A stretch of DNA of 64,000 nucleotides, from positions 1,982,198 to 2,046,197 of the forward strand of contig NZ_AP023355.1 in NCBI RefSeq assembly GCF_016865425.1, written 5' to 3'. The position numbers and the translations under genes were made by a program. Positions 40,609 to 47,692 of this stretch are shown here, piece by piece (position 1 is the first letter of the stretch; each line of letters starts with the position of its first letter). A model generated the notes under the pieces. It saw only the letters and a list, made by a program, of their open reading frames with translations. It did not search any database and had not been told where the DNA came from. Source of the DNA: Actinocatenispora thailandica (GTDB lineage: Bacteria; Actinomycetota; Actinomycetes; Mycobacteriales; Micromonosporaceae).

Positions 40609-40759
40609 CCGACGGCGGTCACGGGTGCCGGGTGGCGCGGGACGCGAGCGCCCGGTGCGGTAGCGGGACGCTCCGATTCCGGGCAGTGCCGCGTTCCGGA
40701 TCGCCGGCAGCACCGGATCGCCGAGCAGCACCGAAACCCGGGCCGGTGCCAGCGGGTGC

Positions 40760-41332
40760 TCAGCCGGACAGCGAGTCCAGGTCCTCGGGGGTGTCGATGT
40801 CGGCCGGCGACCCGGTACCGTCGCAGTCGACCAGCGTCACCAGCTCCGGATGGCTCCGCAGGTACCCGCGTGCCCCCCGGTCACCCCGGGCCGACGCCAG
40901 CACGCCCGGCCAGTACTCCCGGCTCAGCAGCACCGGATTGCGCGGCCGACCGGCATAGCCGGCCACCGCGAGCCGGGCACCGCGGCGGTACGCCGCCAGC
41001 AACCGGCGCACCGCCGCCGGCCCGACGAGCGGCTGATCCACCAGCGCGACGACGACCGCGTCGACGCGGGCCGGCAACGCCTCGACGCCGGCCCGCAGCG
41101 ACGATCCCATCCCGGTAGCCCAGCCAGGGTTGGCCACCACGGTGGCGCCCGGGCAGGTCAGCGGCGCGGCGCCGGACACCACGTAGACCGGATCGCAGCC
41201 ACCGCCGGTCAGCAGGGCGACGCCGTGCTCCAGCAGCGTCCGGCCGCGAAACGACACCAGTGCCTTGGGCCGCCCGAACCGGCGCCCCGCTCCCGCCGCG
41301 AGCAGCAGCCCGGCCACCGTCGTACCGGTCAT
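40760..41332 (-). CDS. Molybdenum cofactor nucleotidyltransferase (MocA/MobA-like)
   Basis: A 190-residue NTP transferase. GLLLAAGAGRRFGRPKAL (7-24) is the nucleotide-binding signature, VVALVDQPLVGPA holds the metal-binding Asp, and AVAGYAGRPRNPVLLSREYWP is typical of MocA-type CTP:molybdopterin cytidylyltransferases. The final DIDTPEDL is a family hallmark. It matures the cofactor for the xanthine dehydrogenase encoded downstream, which explains its place beside pucR. ATG 41332 immediately precedes the fold. CTP-versus-GTP use cannot be read with certainty. Confidence 0.88.
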   Translation of the reverse strand: MTGTTVAGLLLAAGAGRRFGRPKALVSFRGRTLLEHGVALLTGGGCDPVYVVSGAAPLTCPGATVVANPGWATGMGSSLRAGVEALPARVDAVVVALVDQPLVGPAAVRRLLAAYRRGARLAVAGYAGRPRNPVLLSREYWPGVLASARGDRGARGYLRSHPELVTLVDCDGTGSPADIDTPEDLDSLSG

Positions 41333-41441
41333 GGCCGACCTCCGCGGCGCTTCGAGCGGCGGTGGCGCACGCACCGGTGGTCGGCCGGTCCGGTGCGGTC
41401 CGGGGTCCGCCCGCGTGCCGCCCGCGCGCCGCGCCGGCTGC

Positions 41442-42974
41442 TCATGCGAGCTTCAGCGCGAGGTAGAGGTCGACCCGCCCGGGAAAGGTGGACAGGTCGC
41501 GGCCGGTCAGCCGCTCGATCCGGCCGATCCGGTACCGCAGTGTGTTGACGTGCAGGTGCAGCCGGGCGGCGCAGCGGGTCCACGACCCGTCGCAGTCCAG
41601 GAACGCCTCCAGGGTGGCCAGCAGGTCGGTGCGGTGCGCCGCGTCGTACCCGACGAGCGGGCCGAGCAGCCGGTCGGTGTACGAGCGACGCAACTCGTCC
41701 GGCACGGTGGCGAGCAGCAGCCCGTGCGAGGTCAGTTCCCCGGAACCGGCCACCCGCACCTGGCCGGGCCGGTGCTCGCCGAGCCTGCGTACCGCCCGGG
41801 CCTCCTCCAACGCGCCGTGCAGCCCGGCCGCGCAGGCCGGCGCCGCCGCCACCCCGATGCCGACCCGGGAACCGGACAGGCCGGGTCGCAGCGCCTCGGC
41901 CTGGGCGCGGACGTACTCGACGAACTCGCCGAACCGGTCGATGTCGGTCGCGACGATCGCAACGGACTCGCCGTCGACCCCGGTGACCAGCGACCGGTCC
42001 GACCGCCCGGCACAGATCTCCCCCAGCAGCGCGGTCGGCGGTGTGGCGCCGGTGGCGGCGGCCACCACCACCGCGATCGGTTCATCCGGCGCGAAACCCG
42101 CGACCTGCAACCGGGACGCGACGTCGGCGGGTGCGGCGGAGTCGGAGCCGGCCAGCCGGACCAGCTGGGCGCCCTGCCGGTCGGCGACCTGGCGGGCTTC
42201 CTCCTGCCGGGACCACTCCAGCGCGAGCAGCGTGCACACCTCGCCGACCGGGCCGCGTACCCCCGGATCGTCGGCGTCGAGATCGCCGGCGACGGCGAGG
42301 CACCAGCCCGCGATGCGCGGCTGCCGCGGTGAGATCGCCAGCAGCGTGTACCGGCCGGCGGGCAGCCGTTCGGTGGCCGGCAGCGGCTCGGCGGACAGGT
42401 AGCGGCGGGCGAGGCGGCGGCGGTCGTCGGCAGGCAGCAGGCCGGTTCCGGCGACCCGGCGGCCGGCCGCGGACAGCACGACGCAGTCGGCGCCGATCCG
42501 GTCGGTGAGCAGGCGGCACATGTCGTCCGGCCCCGCGCCGGTGGCCACCAGGGTGTGCAGCCGGTCCCGCCAGCGTTGCTCGGCGCCGCCGGGCCGTTCC
42601 TCGGTGACCGCGCGGACCACCCGTTCGGTGACGGTCGCGAACGACACGTCCGGCGGCACCTCGAACAGCACCACACCGCGCCGCCGGCACTCCTGGACCA
42701 GATCGTCCGGTACCGCCTGGGTTTCGTCGTCCGCGTACCCGGCGGCGAGCGCGGCGATCCCGCCCTCGGCGAGGGCGGCGACGAACGCGGCCGAATCCGC
42801 CGGACCGTGCCGCCACAGCATTCCGGTGAGCACGAGTTCGCCACCGGTCAGATACCGCCGCGGATCGGGCAGATCGGTCGTGTACACCCAGCGGACCGCC
42901 CGGTCCAGCTGGGAGCCACCGGTGAGCAGGCGGAGCCGCAGATCCGGCGCGTCGAGCAGGGCACGTAGCCGCAC
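41442..42974 (-). CDS. pucR: PucR-family purine catabolism regulator
   Basis: A 510-residue regulator. Residues 1-120 are the PucR N-terminal domain (VRLRALLDAPDLRLRLLTGG, TDLPDPRRYLTGGELVLT). A variable middle follows, and residues about 440-510 form the PucR C-terminal helix-turn-helix (LLATLEAFLDCDGSWTRCAARLHLHVNTLRYRIGRIERLTGRDL). GTG 42974 gives the standard VRLRALL start; a TTG at 43013 is possible but less likely. It is divergent from the uric-acid genes, separated by 208 bp with a 6-bp-arm dyad, and should control the degradative operon in response to allantoin or another ureide. Confidence 0.9.
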   Translation of the reverse strand: MRLRALLDAPDLRLRLLTGGSQLDRAVRWVYTTDLPDPRRYLTGGELVLTGMLWRHGPADSAAFVAALAEGGIAALAAGYADDETQAVPDDLVQECRRRGVVLFEVPPDVSFATVTERVVRAVTEERPGGAEQRWRDRLHTLVATGAGPDDMCRLLTDRIGADCVVLSAAGRRVAGTGLLPADDRRRLARRYLSAEPLPATERLPAGRYTLLAISPRQPRIAGWCLAVAGDLDADDPGVRGPVGEVCTLLALEWSRQEEARQVADRQGAQLVRLAGSDSAAPADVASRLQVAGFAPDEPIAVVVAAATGATPPTALLGEICAGRSDRSLVTGVDGESVAIVATDIDRFGEFVEYVRAQAEALRPGLSGSRVGIGVAAAPACAAGLHGALEEARAVRRLGEHRPGQVRVAGSGELTSHGLLLATVPDELRRSYTDRLLGPLVGYDAAHRTDLLATLEAFLDCDGSWTRCAARLHLHVNTLRYRIGRIERLTGRDLSTFPGRVDLYLALKLA

Positions 42975-42994
42975 GTACCCACGGTAGCCGCCGG

Positions 42995-43016
42995 GTCTTG
43001 GAGGAACGTACAAGAC
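42995..43016. promoter_or_regulatory. GTCTTG-N10-CAAGAC dyad between pucR and the uric-acid operon
   Basis: GTCTTG (42995-43000) and CAAGAC (43011-43016) are exact inverted repeats centred 32 bp before the pucR start. The centre contains GAGGAACGTA. The position between divergent regulator and pathway genes makes it the leading candidate PucR-binding site. Confidence 0.55.
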
Positions 43017-43182
43017 GGGGGTTCGGGACCGGTCGTCCTTTCGGAGCTTCGGTGCCTGGCCGGGCCCGCCCGCGGCGGGTTCTACTACCGACGGGCCGGC
43101 CGGGTGTCAGCCGATCCGGTCCGGGTAGTGCTGGCAGGTCGGTACCGCGACATCGGCGCGGCACCGACGAGGGGAGTGGCGG

Positions 43183-43728
43183 ATGGACCGGGGGCTGCGG
43201 GTGTTCAACGCGTTGCCGGCACCGAGGGCGTCGCTCGCCGGGTGCTGCGGTGCGCCCGGCTGGGCCGAGACCGTGGCCGCCGGCCGCCCGTACCGGGACC
43301 GGGCCGCGCTGCGGGCCGCCGCGGACGCGGCGCTGGCCAGCGCGGACTGGTCCGCGGTCGCGACCGCGCTGGCCGACCATCCCCGGATCGGCGCGCCGCC
43401 CCGCGGTGACGACCGGCGGGCCGCCTGGTCCCGCGCCGAACAGTCGGCCGCGTCCGTACCGGCCGGGGCCGCGCCCGCGGGCGGCGGTGCGGGCGACCCG
43501 CTGGTCGCCGCGAACGAGGCGTACGAGCGGCGGTTCGGGCACGTGTTCCTGATCTGCGCGACCGGCCGCAGCCGGGCGCAGATCCTCGCCGCGCTGGCCG
43601 AGCGGCTGCGCAACGACGAGGCGACCGAACGCGTCGTGGTACGCCGGGAACTCGCCGCGATCGCCGCGCTGCGGTTGGACCGGCTGCTGGCGGAGCTGGC
43701 GGCGGCCGACGAGCCGGCGATGCCATGA
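43183..43728 (+). CDS. uraD: 2-oxo-4-hydroxy-4-carboxy-5-ureidoimidazoline (OHCU) decarboxylase
   Basis: A 181-residue helical enzyme that decarboxylates OHCU to S-allantoin, the last step of uricolysis. FNALPAPRASLAGCCGAPGWAETVAAGRPY opens the family, the catalytic His lies in ADHPRIG, and FGHVFLICATGRSRAQILAAL is the C-terminal signature. GAGGGGAG nine bases before ATG 43183 is a strong ribosome binding site. It is the first gene of the plus-strand purine operon, 61 bp ahead of the HIU hydrolase gene. The length is typical of actinobacterial members. Confidence 0.92.
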   Translation: MDRGLRVFNALPAPRASLAGCCGAPGWAETVAAGRPYRDRAALRAAADAALASADWSAVATALADHPRIGAPPRGDDRRAAWSRAEQSAASVPAGAAPAGGGAGDPLVAANEAYERRFGHVFLICATGRSRAQILAALAERLRNDEATERVVVRRELAAIAALRLDRLLAELAAADEPAMP

Positions 43729-43789
43729 GCGAGCAGAGCCGCGGCTGCGGCCGGTGGCGCCTCGCCGGGCGGCCGACCGAGGAGGGCCG

Positions 43790-44107
43790 ATGAGCCTGTC
43801 GACCCACGTGCTGGACACCGGCCGGGGCCGGCCCGCGGCCGGTGTGCCGGTCCGGCTGGAGTCGGCCGACGGCACCGCACTCGGCGCGGGGGTCACCGAC
43901 GGCGACGGCCGGTTGGCCGGGTTGCCGCTGGCCGCGCCCGGCCGGTACCGGCTGGTGTTCGACACCGCGGCCTGGTTCGCGGCGACCGGCACCGAGGGGT
44001 TCTTCCCCGAGGTGGCGATCACCTTCACGGTGACCGATGCCGGGGCGCGGCACCACGTGCCGCTGCTGCTGAGCCCGTTCGCGTACTCGACCTACCGAGG
44101 GAGCTGA
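43790..44107 (+). CDS. uraH: 5-hydroxyisourate hydrolase (transthyretin-like)
   Basis: A 105-residue transthyretin-related enzyme that opens hydroxyisourate to OHCU. The N-terminal signature LSTHVLDTGRGRPAAGVPV, the central FFPEVAITF strand and the C-terminal YSTYRGS (normally YRGS) with its active-site Arg/Ser are all present. The catalytic His is in STHVLD. The ribosome binding site GGAGGG lies four bases before ATG 43790. The urate oxidase gene follows 2 bp after the stop. It would act as a tetramer in the cytoplasm. Confidence 0.94.
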   Translation: MSLSTHVLDTGRGRPAAGVPVRLESADGTALGAGVTDGDGRLAGLPLAAPGRYRLVFDTAAWFAATGTEGFFPEVAITFTVTDAGARHHVPLLLSPFAYSTYRGS

Positions 44108-44109
44108 CC

Positions 44110-44979
44110 GTGGGGATCGTGCTCGGTGACAACCGGTACGGCAAGGCGGAGGTGCACCTGGTCCGGGTGGACCGCGCCGCCGACCGGCACGCCCTGGCCG
44201 ACGTGACGGTCAGCGTGTCGCTGTCCGGTGAGCTGGCGGACGTGCACCTGCGCGGCGACAACAGGAACGTGCTGACCACCGACGCGCAGAAGAACACCGT
44301 GTTCGCGTTCGCCGCCGACGGGGTCGGGCAGATCGAGGAGTTCGGGTTGCGGCTGGCGCGGCACTTCGTGGCGAGCCAGCCGGCCATCCGCCGTGCCGTG
44401 GTGCGGCTGACCGAGCAGCCGTGGGACCGCATCGAGGGCGACGGCGGACCGGCGCCGCACTCGTTCGCCCGCAACGGGACCTGCCTGCGTACCGCCCAGG
44501 TGTGCGGCACCGCCGACGGGGTCGAGGTGGGGTCCGGGCTGACCGGGCTGACGCTGCTCAACACCACCGATTCGGAGTTCTGGGGTTTCGCGAGGGACCG
44601 GTACACCACGCTCGCCGAGACGCGGGACCGGGTCCTCGCCACCGCCGTGGACGCGCGCTGGCGGCACCGGTCCGCCGACGGCGACTTCGGCACGTCGTAC
44701 CGGGACGTCCGGCGGCTGCTGACGACCGCGTTCGCGGAGACCTACAGCTACTCGCTGCAGCAGACGCTGTACGCGATGGGGGAGCGGGTGCTCGCCGCGC
44801 ATCCGGAGATCGCCGAGATCCGGTTGTCGCTGCCGAACAAGCACCACTTCCTGGTGGACCTGTCCCCGCACGGCATCGAGAACGCCGACACCGTCTACTA
44901 CGCGGCGGACCGCCCGTACGGGCTGATCGAGGGGACGGTGACCCGCGACGACGCGGCACCGTCCATGATGGACTGGTAG
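44110..44979 (+). CDS. Urate oxidase (uricase)
   Basis: A 289-residue cofactor-free uricase converting urate to 5-hydroxyisourate. YGKAEVHLVRV near the start carries the catalytic Lys, TTDAQKNTVFAFA contains the catalytic Thr (TTDxxKNT), SGLTGLTLLNTTDSEFWGF and LPNKHHFLVDL hold the substrate-binding and catalytic His residues. The domain is a tandem T-fold pair of the usual 290-300 residues. The GTG start at 44110 follows the HIU hydrolase stop by 2 bp and lies within its GGGAGC ribosome binding site context. It is cytoplasmic, since no peroxisomal targeting is expected in bacteria. Confidence 0.95.
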   Translation: MGIVLGDNRYGKAEVHLVRVDRAADRHALADVTVSVSLSGELADVHLRGDNRNVLTTDAQKNTVFAFAADGVGQIEEFGLRLARHFVASQPAIRRAVVRLTEQPWDRIEGDGGPAPHSFARNGTCLRTAQVCGTADGVEVGSGLTGLTLLNTTDSEFWGFARDRYTTLAETRDRVLATAVDARWRHRSADGDFGTSYRDVRRLLTTAFAETYSYSLQQTLYAMGERVLAAHPEIAEIRLSLPNKHHFLVDLSPHGIENADTVYYAADRPYGLIEGTVTRDDAAPSMMDW

Positions 44980-44985
44980 GGCACG

Positions 44986-45867
44986 ATGGACTTCCTGCGA
45001 CCGCGCGGGCTGGCCGAGGCGCTGGCGATCCGCGCGCGGCGGCCGGACGCGGTACCGATCCGCGGCGGCACCGACCTGATGGTCGAGCTCAACTTCGACC
45101 GCGGCCGGCCCGGCGCGCTGCTCGATCTCGGCCGGCTCGACGAACTCGACGGCTGGGACCGGGACGGCGACACGATCAGGGTCGGCGCCGGGCTGCCCTA
45201 CCAGCGGATCGTGGCGGAACTGGCGACCGCACTGCCGGCGCTCGCGATGGCCTCGCGGACGGTCGGGTCGCCGCAGATCCGCAACCGGGGCACCGTGGGC
45301 GGCAACCTCGGCTCCGCCTCGCCGGCCGGCGACGCGCACCCGCCGCTGCTGGTGTCCGACGCCTCGATCGAGGTTGCCTCGGTGCGCGGCGCCAGGCGGA
45401 TCCCGGCGACCGAGTTCTACCAGGGGGTCAAGCGGTCCGCGCTGGCCGCCGACGAGCTGATCGTCGCGGTGCACCTGCCGGCGGCGGCCGGGCCGCAGCA
45501 GTTCGCCAAGGTCGGTACCCGCAACGCGATGGTGATCGCGGTCTGCTCGCTGGCGCTCGCGCTGGACCCGGCCACCGAGCGGGTACGGGTGGCGCTCGGC
45601 TCGGCGGCCCCGACACCGCGCCGGTGCGCCGAGGCCGAACGGTTCCTCACCGCCGAACTGGCCGACCGTCGCTGGTGGACGGTGGGTACCCCGGTGTCGG
45701 AGCCGGTGCTGCGGCGGTTCGGTGCGCTGGTCGCCGCCGCGGCGGCGCCGATCGACGACGTGCGCGGCACCGCGGACTACCGGCGCCGGGCGCTGGCCGT
45801 ACTGGCCCGGCGGACGGCGACGTGGAGCCTCCGGGAGTACCGACAGGGGGGTCGGACATGCGCCTGA
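44986..45867 (+). CDS. Xanthine dehydrogenase FAD-binding subunit
   Basis: A 293-residue flavoprotein of the CO/xanthine dehydrogenase medium-subunit family. VPIRGGTDLMVELN binds FAD near residue 24, and TVGSPQIRNRGTVGGNLGSASPAGD is the second FAD signature. The C-terminal half (DDVRGTADYRRRALAVLARR) is the CODH_FAD_C domain. It passes electrons from the iron-sulphur subunit to NAD. It lies 6 bp after uricase and overlaps the iron-sulphur gene by 10 bp. The E. coli counterpart is XdhB. Confidence 0.93.
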   Translation: MDFLRPRGLAEALAIRARRPDAVPIRGGTDLMVELNFDRGRPGALLDLGRLDELDGWDRDGDTIRVGAGLPYQRIVAELATALPALAMASRTVGSPQIRNRGTVGGNLGSASPAGDAHPPLLVSDASIEVASVRGARRIPATEFYQGVKRSALAADELIVAVHLPAAAGPQQFAKVGTRNAMVIAVCSLALALDPATERVRVALGSAAPTPRRCAEAERFLTAELADRRWWTVGTPVSEPVLRRFGALVAAAAAPIDDVRGTADYRRRALAVLARRTATWSLREYRQGGRTCA

Positions 45868-46340
45868 CGATGACCGTGAACGGGACCGAACGGGTGGTCG
45901 ACGACGTCTGGGCGGGTGAGAGCCTGCTCTACGTGCTGCGCGAACGGGCCGGCCTGCCCGGCTCGAAGAACGCCTGCGAGCAGGGCGAGTGCGGCTCCTG
46001 CACGGTGTACCTGGACGGTGCGCCGGTGTGCGCCTGCCTGGTCGCCGCGGGGCAGGCGGCGGGCCGGCAGGTGCGTACCGTCGAGGGGCTGTGCGACGGG
46101 GACGCGCTGGACGTGGTGCAGCAGGCGTTCCTCGCCGCCGGTGCGGTGCAGTGCGGGTTCTGCACGCCGGGGCTGATCGTCGCCGCGCACGACCTGCTCG
46201 CCCGCAACCCGGCGCCGGACGACGCGACGATCCGCGAGGCGCTGTCCGGCAACCTGTGCCGGTGCACCGGGTACGAGAAGATCCTCGATGCGGTACGCCT
46301 CGCGGCGGCGCGGCGCGCCGGCCGGGAGGTGGCCCGATGA
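45858..46340 (+). CDS. Xanthine dehydrogenase 2Fe-2S subunit
   Basis: A 160-residue small subunit with two 2Fe-2S clusters. The plant-type ferredoxin cluster uses Cys40, Cys45, Cys48 and Cys58/60 (NACEQGECGSCTVYLDGAPVC). The helical second domain carries VQCGFCTPG and NLCRCTGYEKI. These eight cysteines match the family. It carries electrons from the molybdenum centre to FAD. ATG 45858 is preceded by GGGGGG; its stop overlaps the amidohydrolase ATG (ATGA). Counterpart of E. coli XdhC. Confidence 0.95.
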   Translation: MRLTMTVNGTERVVDDVWAGESLLYVLRERAGLPGSKNACEQGECGSCTVYLDGAPVCACLVAAGQAAGRQVRTVEGLCDGDALDVVQQAFLAAGAVQCGFCTPGLIVAAHDLLARNPAPDDATIREALSGNLCRCTGYEKILDAVRLAAARRAGREVAR

Positions 46341-47692
46341 GCCTCGTTCTCACCGGCGGCGTGGTGGCCACCGTGGACGGCCGGGACACCGAGTACGAGA
46401 CGGGGTACGTGGTGGTCGAGGACGGCCGGATCGCCGCGGTCGGCGCGGGTGCCGCGCCGGACTCGGTGGCCGGGCGACGGATCGACACCGCGGGGTGCCT
46501 GGTCACCCCGGGGCTGGTCAACGCGCACCACCACCTCTACCAGTGGGCGTACCGCGGGCTCGCGACCGACTCGACGCTGTTCGAATGGCTGGTCACGCTG
46601 TACCCGGCGTGGACCCGGATGGACGCCGACGTGGTGCACGCCGCGTCGGTGGCGGGGCTGGCCCGGTTGGCACTGACCGGCTGCACCACCACCGCCGACC
46701 ACCACTACCTCTTCCCGGCCGGCCGCGGCGACCTGTTCGGTGCCGGCGTCGCCGCCGCCGACCAGGTCGGGCTGCGGTTCCACCCGACCCGCGGGTCGAT
46801 GGACCGGGGCGCGTCCGACGGCGGGCTGCCGCCGGACGAGGCGGTGGAGCGCACCGACGACGTGCTGGCCGCGACGGCCGAGACGATCGAGCGGTACCAC
46901 GACCCGAGCCCGGACGCGATGCTGCGGGTCGGCGTCGCGCCGTGCTCGCCGTTCTCGGTCAGCTCCCGGCTGCTCGCCGAGTCCGCCGAGCTGGCCCGCC
47001 GGTACGGGGTGCGGCTGCACACCCACCTGGCCGAAACCGGCGACGAGGAACGGCAGTGCCTGGCCGAGCACGGCTGCACCCCCACCGAGTACCTGGAGGG
47101 CCTGGGCTGGCTCGGCCCGGACGTGTGGTTCGCGCACACCGTGCACCTGTCCGACGAGAACATCAAGCGGCTCGCCGCGACCGGCAGCGCCACCGCGCAC
47201 TGCCCGAGTTCCAACGCCCGGCTCGGCGCCGGGACGAGCCCGGTGCGCGAGCTGCTGGACGCCGGTACCCCGGTCGGTCTCGGCGTGGACGGCCCGGCGT
47301 CCAACGAGGACGGTGGGCTGGTCACCGAGCTGCGCCAGGCGGTACTGACCGCGCGCGGTCGCGGCGGCCCGACCGCGATGCGGATCCGGGTGGCGCTGCG
47401 GCTGGCGACGATGGGTGGTGCCGCGTGCCTCGGCCGGACCAGCGAGCTCGGTTCGCTGGAGGTGGGCAAGCTCGCCGACGTCGCGGTGTGGCGGATCGAC
47501 GACCTGGCGCACGCCGACATCGCCGACCCGGTGGCCGCGCTGGTGCTGGGCGCCGCGCCGGCGGTGGACACGCTGCTGGTGGGCGGCCGCCCGGTGATCG
47601 AGCACGGGGCGCTGCGCACCGTGTCGACGGCGACGGCGAGCCGGGACCTGGCCAGGCAGGCGGCCCGGATGCGGGAGGTGCGCGAACGATGA
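46337..47692 (+). CDS. 8-oxoguanine/guanine deaminase-like amidohydrolase
   Basis: A 451-residue amidohydrolase-superfamily deaminase of the cytosine/guanine deaminase group, close to 8-oxoguanine deaminases. Metal ligands are visible in VNAHHHLYQW, RLHTHLAETGDEE, FAHTVHL and GLGVDGPASNEDG. ALTGCTTTADHHYLFP is typical of the 8-oxoguanine deaminase/triazine hydrolase branch. Deaminating guanine would yield xanthine, or 8-oxoguanine would yield urate, both feeding the adjacent enzymes. It is unusually placed between the iron-sulphur and molybdenum subunit genes and overlaps both by four bases. Confidence 0.87.
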   Translation: MSLVLTGGVVATVDGRDTEYETGYVVVEDGRIAAVGAGAAPDSVAGRRIDTAGCLVTPGLVNAHHHLYQWAYRGLATDSTLFEWLVTLYPAWTRMDADVVHAASVAGLARLALTGCTTTADHHYLFPAGRGDLFGAGVAAADQVGLRFHPTRGSMDRGASDGGLPPDEAVERTDDVLAATAETIERYHDPSPDAMLRVGVAPCSPFSVSSRLLAESAELARRYGVRLHTHLAETGDEERQCLAEHGCTPTEYLEGLGWLGPDVWFAHTVHLSDENIKRLAATGSATAHCPSSNARLGAGTSPVRELLDAGTPVGLGVDGPASNEDGGLVTELRQAVLTARGRGGPTAMRIRVALRLATMGGAACLGRTSELGSLEVGKLADVAVWRIDDLAHADIADPVAALVLGAAPAVDTLLVGGRPVIEHGALRTVSTATASRDLARQAARMREVRER

